NCBI RefSeq assembly: GCF_000785535.1
Contig: NZ_CP007595.1
Span: 3,928,439-3,992,438, forward strand
Reading direction: 5' to 3'
Source of the DNA: Arthrobacter sp. PAMC 25486
GTDB lineage: Bacteria; Actinomycetota; Actinomycetes; Actinomycetales; Micrococcaceae
Length of the DNA stretch: 64,000 nt
In this document: positions 43,419 through 52,147 of the stretch, piece after piece
Numbering within the stretch: the stretch's first letter is position 1
Layout of the letters: every line of letters begins with the position of its first letter
Made by a program: the position numbers and the translations under genes
The notes under the pieces: generated by a model
What the model was told of the DNA's origin: nothing
What the model saw: the letters and a program-made list of their open reading frames with translations, nothing else
The model's database searches: none

Positions 43419-44210
43419 ATGACGCCTCCCCACCTCTCCGGCAAGTATCGGGCAGAATCTCAGATGTACATCGGAGTGAGCACCAAAATGTACATGGGAT
43501 ACGGTGCCAGCCTGAGCTGGTTGCGGAACTTGCGCCATGAAGTGGACTCCCGCCCGGGCCTTGCGGCCGGGCGGGTTGTCCCGTTTGTCATCCCAACGTT
43601 TCCCGTACTCCCCGCCGCGGGGGAGATCATCGCTGGCACGCCGCTGGTCCTGGGGGCACAGAATGCGGGTTGGGCGGACGGCCCCTGGACAGGCGAAGTG
43701 GCCCCATCAATGCTTGCAGAGCTCGGAGTTGGTCTGGTGGAGCTGGGCCACGCCGAGCGGCGCAGGCATTTCGCCGAGGATGATGACATGGTGGCCCGAA
43801 AGGTGGCGGCTGCCGTGGCGGCAGGCATCAGGCCGCTGCTGTGTGTTGGGGAACCCGAGTATTCGACACCTGCGGCGGCGGCACAATTTGTTTATGAACA
43901 AGTTGCCGCGGCAGTGGAGGGAAGCTGGCAGGATGCGAAGTCAATGATCATTGCCTACGAACCGGTGTGGGCGATCGGGGCTCCGGAGCCAGCCGATGCA
44001 ACGTACATCTCCAACGTTCTGCACGCCCTGCGTGGCCTGCTGGCAAGGCACGGACTGGCAGAACTGCCCATCATTTATGGCGGATCCGCCAAACCGGGGC
44101 TGCTGCCTGAACTAAAACACGTGTCGGGCCTGTTCCTGGGAAGATTCGCCCACGATGCGGCGAACTTCGGAGCGGTCCTGGACGAGGCACTGGCACTTCA
44201 GCAGGGCTGA
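43419..44210 (+). CDS. Triosephosphate isomerase-like enzyme (EryH type)
   Basis: About 263 aa; the ATG at 43419 is chosen, with GTG 43407 and ATG 43464 as alternatives, all with weak ribosome sites. TPI catalytic residues are present: Lys in GVSTKMYMGY, His in LVELGHAERRRHF, Glu in IAYEPVWAIG, and the phosphate loop IIYGGSAKP. The STKMY start and divergent sequence separate it from housekeeping TPI and match EryH/LerI-like L-erythrulose 1-phosphate isomerases. It closes the + strand operon before a shared terminator. Confidence 0.85.
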   Translation: MTPPHLSGKYRAESQMYIGVSTKMYMGYGASLSWLRNLRHEVDSRPGLAAGRVVPFVIPTFPVLPAAGEIIAGTPLVLGAQNAGWADGPWTGEVAPSMLAELGVGLVELGHAERRRHFAEDDDMVARKVAAAVAAGIRPLLCVGEPEYSTPAAAAQFVYEQVAAAVEGSWQDAKSMIIAYEPVWAIGAPEPADATYISNVLHALRGLLARHGLAELPIIYGGSAKPGLLPELKHVSGLFLGRFAHDAANFGAVLDEALALQQG

Positions 44211-44279
44211 CAGCGACTCCCCGGCTGGCGGTGTGGATGGCTGGTTGGTCCGCCCCGGCTAGTTCCCAAGTGATGTGGA

Positions 44280-44308
44280 GGGCCCTGCACCGCAATGGTG
44301 CAGGGCCC
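44280..44308. terminator. Bidirectional terminator between the convergent C4 arms
   Basis: GGGCCCTGCACC-GCAAT-GGTGCAGGGCCC is a perfect 12-bp stem with a 5-nt loop followed by TTTCA. It lies between the TPI-like gene (+) and the aldolase gene (-) and can end both transcripts. Confidence 0.88.
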
Positions 44309-44336
44309 TTTCACGCCGCAAATGACTAACCGTGAA

Positions 44337-45188
44337 CTAGCTGTAGCGCTGTGACCGGAGCATTTTCAGGGTGCCGGTGGTGAATTCGACGACGTTGCCC
44401 TGCCACAAACCCAACAGGCCAAGTAGGTTTTCTCCGGCTGCCCGGTGTGAGCCGGTTTCCGACTCGAGCAGGCGCAGAACTCCTGTGCGCAGCTCGGTGT
44501 TGAAGTTCACCTTACCGATCCCGGCCAAGGGGGCCTTTGCCAGGTCAGCTGCCGGAATGCCTGAGGCGCCGTGCAACACGAGGGGGATGGGCGACTCCAC
44601 AGCTATCAGGTCCAGCAGATCCCAGTGCAGTTTCGGCTCGCCGGCGTACTTTCCGTGGACATTGCCGACGGCGACCGCCAAAAGGTTGGCTCCGGAACGT
44701 GCCACGAAGTCTGCAACCTGGCTGGCATCGGTCAGCCCGGCCGCTTCCAAGGCGAAGGCCTGGTCTTCGTTGCCGGCCAGCCCGCCGAGCTCCGCTTCCA
44801 CCACGATTGCCGGATCGGCGATGGCTTCCCGCACGGCTTTGACGAACGCAATGTTGTCCTCAAAATCGAGTGCTGATCCGTCGGCCAGCACCGAATCTGC
44901 CCCGGCGGCGAGACCGGCGGTGATGGCCTGGATGCTGGTGGCGTGGTCAAGCTGCACTGCCACGGGCACGGTCGCTGAATCAGCCAGACCCCGGAGGGCG
45001 GCAATGAAACGCGGCCCGGACGGGGCGGCGGCGGTTTTGGGCGCAACCAACAGGATCACCCCGTGTTCCATGGCTTCCGCGGCTTCAACGACTGCCAGCG
45101 CGGTCGTGAAGTCATAACAGGTGAACGCTGGTACTGCCGCACCGTCAACCAATGCACCGTTAACCAGGGTATCCAAACGAGTTCTCAT
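44337..45188 (-). CDS. Class II fructose-bisphosphate-type (ketose-bisphosphate) aldolase
   Basis: 283 aa; the ATG at 45188 overlaps the GntP stop, so the longer frame is not used. Zn ligands and substrate residues are visible: AVQLDHATSIQ, EAELGGLAGNEDQ, GNVHGKYAGEPKLHW and LVLHGASGIP; KVNFNTELR follows. It is last in the operon with a DUF1537 kinase and a hydroxyacid dehydrogenase. In the usual four-carbon acid-sugar pathway the last enzyme is an AraD-type decarboxylase; here a GatY/KbaY-like aldolase takes that place. Confidence 0.88.
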   Translation of the reverse strand: MRTRLDTLVNGALVDGAAVPAFTCYDFTTALAVVEAAEAMEHGVILLVAPKTAAAPSGPRFIAALRGLADSATVPVAVQLDHATSIQAITAGLAAGADSVLADGSALDFEDNIAFVKAVREAIADPAIVVEAELGGLAGNEDQAFALEAAGLTDASQVADFVARSGANLLAVAVGNVHGKYAGEPKLHWDLLDLIAVESPIPLVLHGASGIPAADLAKAPLAGIGKVNFNTELRTGVLRLLESETGSHRAAGENLLGLLGLWQGNVVEFTTGTLKMLRSQRYS

Positions 45189-46642
45189 TATGTTGCCAAA
45201 CCTCCAACTAGAATCCATGCCACAAATGTCAAAATAAATCCGGCGGCACCCAAAAGCGTGGTCAGCACCGTCCAAGTCCTCAAACCGTCGGCCACCGTCA
45301 GGCCGTAATATCGGACGACCACCCAGAATCCGGCGTCCGTCACGTGGGAGAGCCCAAGGGAGCCAAAGCCGATTGCGATGGTGATGACAGCAATCTGTGC
45401 CGGGGTGTAGCCGCCGGCCAAAATGGCGGATGAGAGCAGTCCCGTTGTGGTGACGATGGCAACGGTGGCTGAGCCCTGTGCAGCCCGCAGAATCAAGGAA
45501 ATAATGAAACCCAGAAGGAGGATGGGCAGTCCCCAGCCATCCAGGGTCTTGGACAGTGCTGCACCGATGCCGCTCACCTGCAGCACGGTGCCGAAGATCC
45601 CGCCACCGGCAACGATCATGAGGATGGAAGCAATGGGAGGCAGCGCACCTTCAAACACATCGCTGGTTTCCTGCAGGGACCAGCCCCGCCGCACAGCCAG
45701 TGTGAAGAACGACAGGCCCACTGCCACCAAAAGGGCGAAGAACGGATTGCCGATGAACGCGGAGAAGCCATACCAAAAAGATTCCTTTGAAATCGTCAAG
45801 GTGCCCACAGTGCCGAGCAGAATCAGCACTATGGGGGCGGCGACCAAGCCGATGATCAAGCGCGGGCGGGGAGGGGCCTGGCTGCCCTTGTGCGAGGCGA
45901 TGAGTGTTTCCGGGCTGCCGAATTCATCGACAATCCTTTTGACGCCAGGAAGAAGCTCGTAACTCCTGCGGTTCAGAAGGGCTGAAACCCAGTAGGACAG
46001 GAATCCCAAGGGAACGCAGATCAACAGCGAGATGATCATGATCAGGCCAACGTCGGCGCCGAGCACACCGGCTCCGGCCACAATGCCCGGGTGCGGCGGA
46101 ACAGCGACATGGATGGCCAGCATGATGCCGGCCATAGGCAGGCCGAACTTGACTGGGTGCACGTTGGCGATCTTCGCGAACGCGTAGACCACCGGCACCA
46201 GGACAATAACGCCAACCTCAAAGAAGACAGGGATGGCTACGAGGAAGCCCACAATGGTCAACGCTATGGCCACCCGGGTGGGCCCCAACTTTGCGGTGAA
46301 GTGGTCGGCAAGGGACTGGACTCCACCGGAGACTTCGATCATTCGGCCCAAAATAGCGCCGAGCGCGATGAGCAGGGCCACTTTCCCCATGGTGCCGCCG
46401 ACTCCGGTGGACACCACAGTGAAGATGTCCTGCAGCGGGATCCGTGCCGCCACGGCCACCAGAATGCTGACGGTCAGCAACGCCACAAAGGCATGGATCT
46501 TAAACCGGACGATCATGACCAGCAGCAGGACGACGCCCGCCGCAGCGATGGTCAGCAGCAGGGGAGTGCCCAGGTCGGCCGTAGGTTTGATGGCTGCCGC
46601 GTCTGCGGCGCGCAGCATCATGGGGGAAATCAGGGTGTTCAT
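45188..46642 (-). CDS. GntP-family gluconate/threonate:H+ permease
   Basis: 484 aa. About 12-14 hydrophobic segments. Family motifs FLVAIPVFFEVGVIVLVPV, HVAVPPHPGIVAGAGVLGAD, LRAAQGSATVAIVTT and the C-terminal LSHVTDAGFWVVVRYY. GntP carriers bring in gluconate and C4 acids; the E. coli ygb cluster has a similar permease beside OtnK/LtnD homologues. The stop shares bases with the aldolase start. Confidence 0.92.
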   Translation of the reverse strand: MNTLISPMMLRAADAAAIKPTADLGTPLLLTIAAAGVVLLLVMIVRFKIHAFVALLTVSILVAVAARIPLQDIFTVVSTGVGGTMGKVALLIALGAILGRMIEVSGGVQSLADHFTAKLGPTRVAIALTIVGFLVAIPVFFEVGVIVLVPVVYAFAKIANVHPVKFGLPMAGIMLAIHVAVPPHPGIVAGAGVLGADVGLIMIISLLICVPLGFLSYWVSALLNRRSYELLPGVKRIVDEFGSPETLIASHKGSQAPPRPRLIIGLVAAPIVLILLGTVGTLTISKESFWYGFSAFIGNPFFALLVAVGLSFFTLAVRRGWSLQETSDVFEGALPPIASILMIVAGGGIFGTVLQVSGIGAALSKTLDGWGLPILLLGFIISLILRAAQGSATVAIVTTTGLLSSAILAGGYTPAQIAVITIAIGFGSLGLSHVTDAGFWVVVRYYGLTVADGLRTWTVLTTLLGAAGFILTFVAWILVGGLAT

Positions 46643-46693
46643 TGGCCGGGGGTCTCCTTCGACGCGGTATGAATGAGTGCGGTTGCGTTCGGA

Positions 46694-47596
46694 TTAGCCG
46701 GCATGGCGCTGGGTCGGGGCAACGACCTTGATGACGGCGGAGTCATCTGCCGCTGCAAGACCCTGGGCCTGGCCCAGCAGGTAGAGCTGTTCGGCGGCTG
46801 CGGCCACGGGGGCCGCCAATCCGGCGGCACGGGCGGCCTTGCCCACGATGCCCATGTCCTTGACAAAGATGTCGAGCCGGCTCAGGACCTCGGCACCGTC
46901 TTCGCTGTAGGCATCAAGGATGCGCGGGCCGCGGTTGGAGAGCATGAAGGAGCCGGCTGCGCCCGCTTCCAGAGCGGCAAGGGTCTTGGCCTTGTCCAAG
47001 CCCATGGCGTCGGCAAGGGCAAGGGCTTCGGCTGCTGCGGCGATGTGCACACCGCACAGGAGTTGGTTGACGGTTTTCAACGCCTGTCCGTCACCGGGTT
47101 TGTCCCCGACGATCGAGAGTGTGGAGGCGAGCAGTTCCAGCACGGGAGCCGCTTGCTTCCGGGCATCGGGGGTGGCGCCGACCACGATCAACAGATCGCC
47201 CTCGCCGGCGCGGACGGGGCCGCCTGACAAGGGGGCGTCAACCAGTTCAACACCATATTCGGCAAGCCGTGCCACGGTTTCCGGAATTGCTTCGGTGCCG
47301 ACGGTGCTGGTGAGGATCACGACGGACCCCCGGGTCATGGCGGATGCGACACCGTTGGCGCCGAAGAGGACCTCATGGAGTTGCTCGCCGTTGCGCACAG
47401 CCAACAGCAGCGCATCGGCTCCGTCGGCGGCAGCGCGGGCCGACGCGAATGTTTGGACGCCGGCGGTTGCGGCCAGCCGGAGCCGGGGTTCGGCAATGTC
47501 GAACCCGTGGACGGTGAGTTTGCTGGCGAGGCGAGTGGCCATGGGCAGGCCCATGGCGCCCAAGCCGAGGACGGTGACGGTGTAGTTTTCAGACAT
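46694..47596 (-). CDS. 3-hydroxyisobutyrate dehydrogenase-family enzyme, L-threonate dehydrogenase type
   Basis: 300 aa, start after AAGGAGAAC. NAD-binding LGLGAMGLPMATRLA, DAPLSGGPVRAGEGDL substrate motif, and catalytic Lys in GDGQALKTVNQLLCG. In the four-carbon acid pathway LtnD oxidises C2 of L-threonate, and related enzymes use D-erythronate. Context (DUF1537 kinase 49 bp upstream, GntP 51 bp downstream) supports that role. Exact substrate is inferred. Confidence 0.88.
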   Translation of the reverse strand: MSENYTVTVLGLGAMGLPMATRLASKLTVHGFDIAEPRLRLAATAGVQTFASARAAADGADALLLAVRNGEQLHEVLFGANGVASAMTRGSVVILTSTVGTEAIPETVARLAEYGVELVDAPLSGGPVRAGEGDLLIVVGATPDARKQAAPVLELLASTLSIVGDKPGDGQALKTVNQLLCGVHIAAAAEALALADAMGLDKAKTLAALEAGAAGSFMLSNRGPRILDAYSEDGAEVLSRLDIFVKDMGIVGKAARAAGLAAPVAAAAEQLYLLGQAQGLAAADDSAVIKVVAPTQRHAG

Positions 47597-47645
47597 GAGT
47601 TCTCCTTGAAGTTTGACGGTGCGCCGGAAGATCGGGCTGCGGGGA

Positions 47646-49112
47646 TTAGAAGGTGCTGCTGAGCTTTCGCGTCACGTCGGCCAGTGACTGGTCGTCACCG
47701 ACGTTGCCGGCAAAGACAATGTAGGGGATGCCCGCAGCGGGTCCGCCCACCGGCTCCCAGAGTGACACGATGCCGGGGAGCATGGGGCCGCGCACAATGG
47801 CGTGGCGGATCTCCAAGCCGTGTGCCGCCACGTCCGAGGAGGTGATGCCGCCCTTGGCGATCACAAAGCGGGGAGGGGTCGCCTTCAGCGTCCGGTTCAC
47901 CACGCTGACGACGGCGGCCGAGACTGTGCGGGCAATCTTAAGGCTCGCTGCGGCGTCGTCCGTCTTGACAAGCAGGCGGCTGGTGTGGACTATCACGTCA
48001 CCTACGGCGAGTGCGGCGCCCACCTGTGCGACGACGGCGTCCAGGTGGCTTCCGCCGTTGGTGCCCAGCAGCTCTGCCACGTTGATTTCAATGGTTCGGG
48101 CCGACCGGTGCTGTTCGGTCAGGGCGTGTAGCTGGCGGGTGGTGACGCCAACATGCGAGCCCACAACGATGAGGCCGCCAGTTGCCATTGAGTCTGCGGC
48201 GCCGGACTCGGGGAAGATCTCCGCAGCATTGAGTTCGGCATGGATCTCCTGGCCGATGCGGGCGCGAACAAACGGGGGGCCAACACGGTAGATCAGCGAC
48301 TTGCCGCGGCGTTCGGCTTCATCAAGGCCCAATGCCAAGAGACGGAGATCGTTTTCAGTTACTGCATCCGCCACGATCGGGCAGGAGTCCTGTGCCAGCT
48401 CGATGGTGTCGGCAATGGCCAAGGCGGCCTGCTCGGGAGTGCCTGACCGGAGGAGGTTCAGGTCAACGACGATGACCTGGGAGGCAGCGAAGCGGCCCTT
48501 GGACTTCTCCTGAACGTAGCTGGCCAGTTCAGAACTGGAAAAACCAAAGGTGGCGTCCTTGGCGAACTCGGTTTCGCCGACGGGTAGCAGGGTGCCGGCA
48601 TCGGCGCGGGTGTAGTGGACGCCGCCGATGGTGATTCGGCCGGCATCGGGAAAGGCCGGGACAATGACGACTCCGTCAACGGACCCAGCGCCCTGCTCCC
48701 GAAGGGTTTCGGCAATGGTGTCCGGTTCCAAAGGGTAGTGTCCGCGGAGGGTGGAATCGCTGCGGCTTACAAAGCCGAGTGCAATACCGGATGCGGCCGC
48801 AGCGGCCAGAGCGTTGACAACAATCTGGCGGTTGCGCTCGGCGGCCTCTGCAGGGTCCAAACTCCGGGTGTTGGTCAGGACATAGACGGCGCTGGGCCGT
48901 TGTCCGGCAATCAGGTGCGCGTAGGCCCAGCTGAAGTCCTCAACTTCCCAGCGGGTCAGCACCGGAAGATTCGCCACCGACTGGGTGCCGGTCGGGTCGT
49001 CGTCAAGGACCACCAGGATGCGGCCGGAGTCGGCCACCCTCTGTGCGACCGCTGAGGCAGCAACCGGAACCTCGGAGGGGAAGCGGGATAGCAAGTCTGA
49101 TTCAAGAACCAA
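47646..49112 (-). CDS. Four-carbon acid-sugar kinase (DUF1537, OtnK/DtnK type)
   Basis: 488 aa from a TTG at 49112, seven bases after GAGG; the longer ORF start has no ribosome site and covers the operator. N-terminal sugar-acid-binding domain (LVVLDDDPTGTQSVANLPVLTR, SRSDSTLRGHYPLE, PAFPDAGRITIGGVHY) and C-terminal nucleotide-binding domain (ATGGLIVVGSHVGVTTRQ, VIAKGGITSSD, PMLPGIVSLWE). The family phosphorylates 3-oxo-tetronates or D-threonate at O4. It is the first gene of the - strand C4-acid operon. Confidence 0.9.
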   Translation of the reverse strand: MVLESDLLSRFPSEVPVAASAVAQRVADSGRILVVLDDDPTGTQSVANLPVLTRWEVEDFSWAYAHLIAGQRPSAVYVLTNTRSLDPAEAAERNRQIVVNALAAAAASGIALGFVSRSDSTLRGHYPLEPDTIAETLREQGAGSVDGVVIVPAFPDAGRITIGGVHYTRADAGTLLPVGETEFAKDATFGFSSSELASYVQEKSKGRFAASQVIVVDLNLLRSGTPEQAALAIADTIELAQDSCPIVADAVTENDLRLLALGLDEAERRGKSLIYRVGPPFVRARIGQEIHAELNAAEIFPESGAADSMATGGLIVVGSHVGVTTRQLHALTEQHRSARTIEINVAELLGTNGGSHLDAVVAQVGAALAVGDVIVHTSRLLVKTDDAAASLKIARTVSAAVVSVVNRTLKATPPRFVIAKGGITSSDVAAHGLEIRHAIVRGPMLPGIVSLWEPVGGPAAGIPYIVFAGNVGDDQSLADVTRKLSSTF

Positions 49113-49142
49113 TGGGGCACCTCGTTGTGAATTTATGTCGTC

Positions 49143-49165
49143 TGTAAGATGTCTGACATCTAACA
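49143..49165. promoter_or_regulatory. Operator of the C4-acid operon
   Basis: TGTAAGATGTC-T-GACATCTAACA is a 23-bp palindrome with one mismatched pair; its inner 15 bp, AGATGTCTGACATCT, are perfect. It lies 31 bp before the kinase start and 150 bp from the divergent FadR-type regulator, whose family binds such sites. Confidence 0.75.
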
Positions 49166-49314
49166 TTTGAATGCTATTGTGGCAGATGACACAAGGGGCA
49201 TGCAAGTGCGGCGGAAATTTTGCCTAGCCAGCTGGGGGCGCCGGCTCAGGGCTGCTGCCTGACCATACAATGGTCATCACAAAGACTCGGTAACGGCACT
49301 AGCAAAGGAGGAGC

Positions 49315-50019
49315 ATGGCGCGCAAATCACTGACAGGGGTTGTGGCCGATGACCTCTTGGACAGGATCGTCGCTGGCGAGTTCACCCCCGGATCGCTGGT
49401 GCCCGGCGAACTGGAGCTCAGCGCCCAGCACGATGTCAGTCGCATGACCGTGCGGGAGGCGATGAAAACGTTGACGGCGCAACGGATTCTTCGAGTGGAA
49501 CGCGGCCGGGGCACCTTCGTGAACCCGCTGAGTCAGTGGGGATCGCTGGAAGCTGTCCTTCGCGTCTTGTCCGAAGGTGAAAACGGTGCGAATGCCGCAG
49601 TCCAGCTGATTGAACTTCGGCGCATGCTGGAGACCGGAGCGTGTGAGCTCGCGGCCTCACGAATCAGTGATGCGGATCTGCTGCAACTGCGGATCTATGT
49701 CGACCACATGCGCAGAGCCCATGACAGCGGCAATGTGGCGATGTTTGTTGAATCGGACCTGGCATTCCATGACATTATCTTGCACGCGGCAGGCAATGTG
49801 TTTGTTGCGGTGCTCTTTGAACCTCTGCACCGTGTCCTGGAAAACCGCCGCGAGGAAACCTCCCAGGTGCCCGAGATTCAGGCCAACGCCATTGACATGC
49901 ACGAAGCGATCCTTCAGTCCCTCACCTCGCGTGACCCTGAACGGTCAAGGGTTTCCATGGACAACCATATGATGCAAACGCTCAGGGACTTGAAGCAATA
50001 CGTGTTGGGCTGGCCCTGA
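49315..50019 (+). CDS. GntR/FadR-type regulator divergent from the C4-acid operon
   Basis: 234 aa, start after AAAGGAGGAGC. HTH at about residues 1-70 (PGELELSAQHDVSRMTVREAMKTLTAQRIL) and an FCD domain with metal ligands (ESDLAFHDIILHAAGN, DMHEAILQSL). It is divergent from the kinase gene across 202 bp holding a strong palindrome, so it most likely represses the operon and responds to a tetronate or its phosphate. Confidence 0.9.
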   Translation: MARKSLTGVVADDLLDRIVAGEFTPGSLVPGELELSAQHDVSRMTVREAMKTLTAQRILRVERGRGTFVNPLSQWGSLEAVLRVLSEGENGANAAVQLIELRRMLETGACELAASRISDADLLQLRIYVDHMRRAHDSGNVAMFVESDLAFHDIILHAAGNVFVAVLFEPLHRVLENRREETSQVPEIQANAIDMHEAILQSLTSRDPERSRVSMDNHMMQTLRDLKQYVLGWP

Positions 50020-50135
50020 CAGTCGAGGAACAGGCCACAGGTTTGAGTCCTTGTGTTGGCCCAACCCGAACATGCGCAGGGCAGCATAGGGGGCAAGTCG
50101 TTCATGAAGCAAGTCATGTCCATTATGATTGGGGC

Positions 50136-50879
50136 ATGGAAGCCCCAGGCATCGACATCACCAGCCCACAGGAGATGCCTGCCGGGCCTGCCGCCGGGCG
50201 AGTTTATTCGGGACGCCAGCCCTCCGAACGGACCATGGAACGCCACGACCGGCTGGTAGATGCAGGCGTCGAGGTTTTTGGCACTGTGGGCTATGCCGGG
50301 GCCAAGATCAAAATCCTGTGTCAGCGGGCAGGCCTCAGCGAGCGGTACTTCTACGAGTCCTTTGAGTCAAGGGAACAGCTGCTCACAACGGTGTACGACG
50401 ACCTTTCCGGTCGGCTTATGCACCAGGTAGTCAATGCGCTGCAGAGCCCATCCATGAACCTGCAGGAATCCGTCAGGGCGGGCATGGGTGCTGTGGTCAA
50501 TTTCATGCTGGATGACCCGCGCCATGCACGCATCATCCTCGTGGAGATCGTGGGGGTTTCCCCCGAGCTGGAAGCAAAACGCCATAAGTCGATGACGGCG
50601 TTTGCCGCCCAGTCTATGAACCAGCTGCTGCTGCTCAGCGGAATCGACCCCGAGCAGGCGCAGGAACAAATGGCAGAAAACCCGGACGACGCCGTGTTGG
50701 CCACGGTCCTGGATGCCGCCCGGCTGACAGCTGTTTCCATGGTCGGCGGCGTCAACAACATGCTCCTTGACGCGGTCCTCGGCGGCACCACCGGCAACAC
50801 CGAGAGGATCGCGGACATCGCGTTGCAACTCATCTGCAGCGCCTCCATCGGCATCCGTGCACTTGCAGTCGCAGACTGA
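50136..50879 (+). CDS. TetR-family regulator
   Basis: 247 aa from the ATG at 50136; the ribosome site is weak. A 45-residue leader precedes the HTH (LVDAGVEVFGTVGYAGAKIK, CQRAGLSERYFYESFESREQL). The ligand domain (about 90-245) is helical and Met/Ala-rich. No adjacent operon is clearly controlled: the next gene on the same strand is a hypothetical membrane-associated protein. Low-level leader codons further upstream look non-coding. Confidence 0.85.
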   Translation: MEAPGIDITSPQEMPAGPAAGRVYSGRQPSERTMERHDRLVDAGVEVFGTVGYAGAKIKILCQRAGLSERYFYESFESREQLLTTVYDDLSGRLMHQVVNALQSPSMNLQESVRAGMGAVVNFMLDDPRHARIILVEIVGVSPELEAKRHKSMTAFAAQSMNQLLLLSGIDPEQAQEQMAENPDDAVLATVLDAARLTAVSMVGGVNNMLLDAVLGGTTGNTERIADIALQLICSASIGIRALAVAD

Positions 50880-51045
50880 GCAGGGCCACCAGCTGCCCTG
50901 AACCGGCCAATCGGACAGGCTGGCAGGGACCATGCAACACGCCAACGTAACTATTGGTGCGGTGGCGCCAAAGTGACACGATGGTGGCAGGTCCTTTCAA
51001 GAACTCTTTGCCGGCTATTGGTGGCTGCTTTTTCCTATTGGCGGA

Positions 51046-51699
51046 ATGCTGGGCGGCGGTTTCAAGGCCCTGATTTCCTCCCGGGAACGTGCCCACGAGC
51101 GCCGGGTTGAATTGTATAAACTCCAGCATCCGGAAGTTGCCGGCCTTGACGTTTCCACGCCCAAGCCCGCCATCGACGTGGCCGGCCAGGACCAGAAGGG
51201 CTATTCCGAAGCGGATGTGGCCAAGGTTTTGGCCGAGCATGATGCCTTTAACAAGCGCTGGCTCAGCTATGAACTCGACATTGCCAAGCTGATTGACTTC
51301 CCCATGATGAGTGACGTCCGCGAGCCATTGACGGTTGCGTTTTTACGGGCCAAGCGCGACGCCGATGCGCTGCGTCCGCTCAATGGCGCCGAGATCCCTG
51401 CCAAGAGCCGTTGGGACGATTACCGCAACGCTGTCAACGCCTTTGCCGTGGCCTTCGAGGTGGCGGAGAAGGAAGCGCACCGCATTAAGGATTCCGCCTT
51501 CAACCCCGATCAACGCCAACGTCTGGGAACGGCAGCCAAACTGATCAAGATCGCCGAGAACCACGGCGCCAGCCCGGCCGAGCGCCAAACCGCATTGAAG
51601 CGCGTACGGCGGGAACTGGACGGCGTCATCGTCCTGCCGGACCTCACGATTGCCGCACTGGAACAACAAGTGGCCCGCATGATCGCCGGCCCCCAGTAG
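51046..51699 (+). CDS. Hypothetical protein with probable N-terminal membrane segment
   Basis: 217 aa from the first ATG in frame. Upstream in the same frame, with no ATG, GTG or TTG, lies a protein-like stretch (FQELFAGYWWLLFPIGG) that would complete a membrane helix running into GGMLGGGFKALISS. Either a rare start codon or a one-base frameshift near 50981-50997 is possible. The remainder is a soluble helical domain rich in Lys/Glu (NAFAVAFEVAEKEAHRIKDS, PDQRQRLGTAAKLIKIAE). No known family. Confidence 0.6.
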   Translation: MLGGGFKALISSRERAHERRVELYKLQHPEVAGLDVSTPKPAIDVAGQDQKGYSEADVAKVLAEHDAFNKRWLSYELDIAKLIDFPMMSDVREPLTVAFLRAKRDADALRPLNGAEIPAKSRWDDYRNAVNAFAVAFEVAEKEAHRIKDSAFNPDQRQRLGTAAKLIKIAENHGASPAERQTALKRVRRELDGVIVLPDLTIAALEQQVARMIAGPQ

Positions 51700-51771
51700 C
51701 CCCGCCGCAGTAGCCCGCCCAGCAGCCTGTGCCACAGTAAACTCCACCCACCACGCGTGGACAAAGGATGT

Positions 51772-52062
51772 ATGTCTGTGACAGCCACGCGCCCCAATCT
51801 GGCCGCCAGCCCCTACCAGGACGTCATGGAGCTGACCATTCCGGGCCCTGGCCGCGGCAGCATCAGCCCCCGCGCGCACTTCAACAGAGGCCAGCCAACG
51901 CAATCACTCAACGGGGACTGGCGCTTCCATGTCTCGCCCACTCTCGCCGCGGCGCCCGTGGGCCTCGAGGAGGAATCGTTCGACGATGGAGTCTGGGACA
52001 CGCTTCCCGTCCCCTCGAGCTGGAACTTCCATGGGCACGGCGCCCCTTCTTACACCAATGTG
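51772..52062 (+). pseudogene. 5' remnant of a GH2 beta-galactosidase
   Basis: ATG with AAAGGATG just upstream, then about 97 codons of a LacZ N-terminus: SPRAHFNRGQPTQSLNGDWRF, SFDDGVWDTLPVPSSWNFHG and APSYTNV. Homology stops abruptly at about 52062, and the frame continues into unrelated codons. A full enzyme would need about 900 more residues. The break is followed within 90 bp by an intact SDR gene, so a deletion or insertion has joined the two. Confidence 0.72.
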
Positions 52063-52147
52063 CTGGTGGTGCGGGTGTCTCAGTACTCCGCGTCAGGCAT
52101 TTTTGCACCACACGGATGTATGCTGAAAACTGTTCTAAGGACGCACC

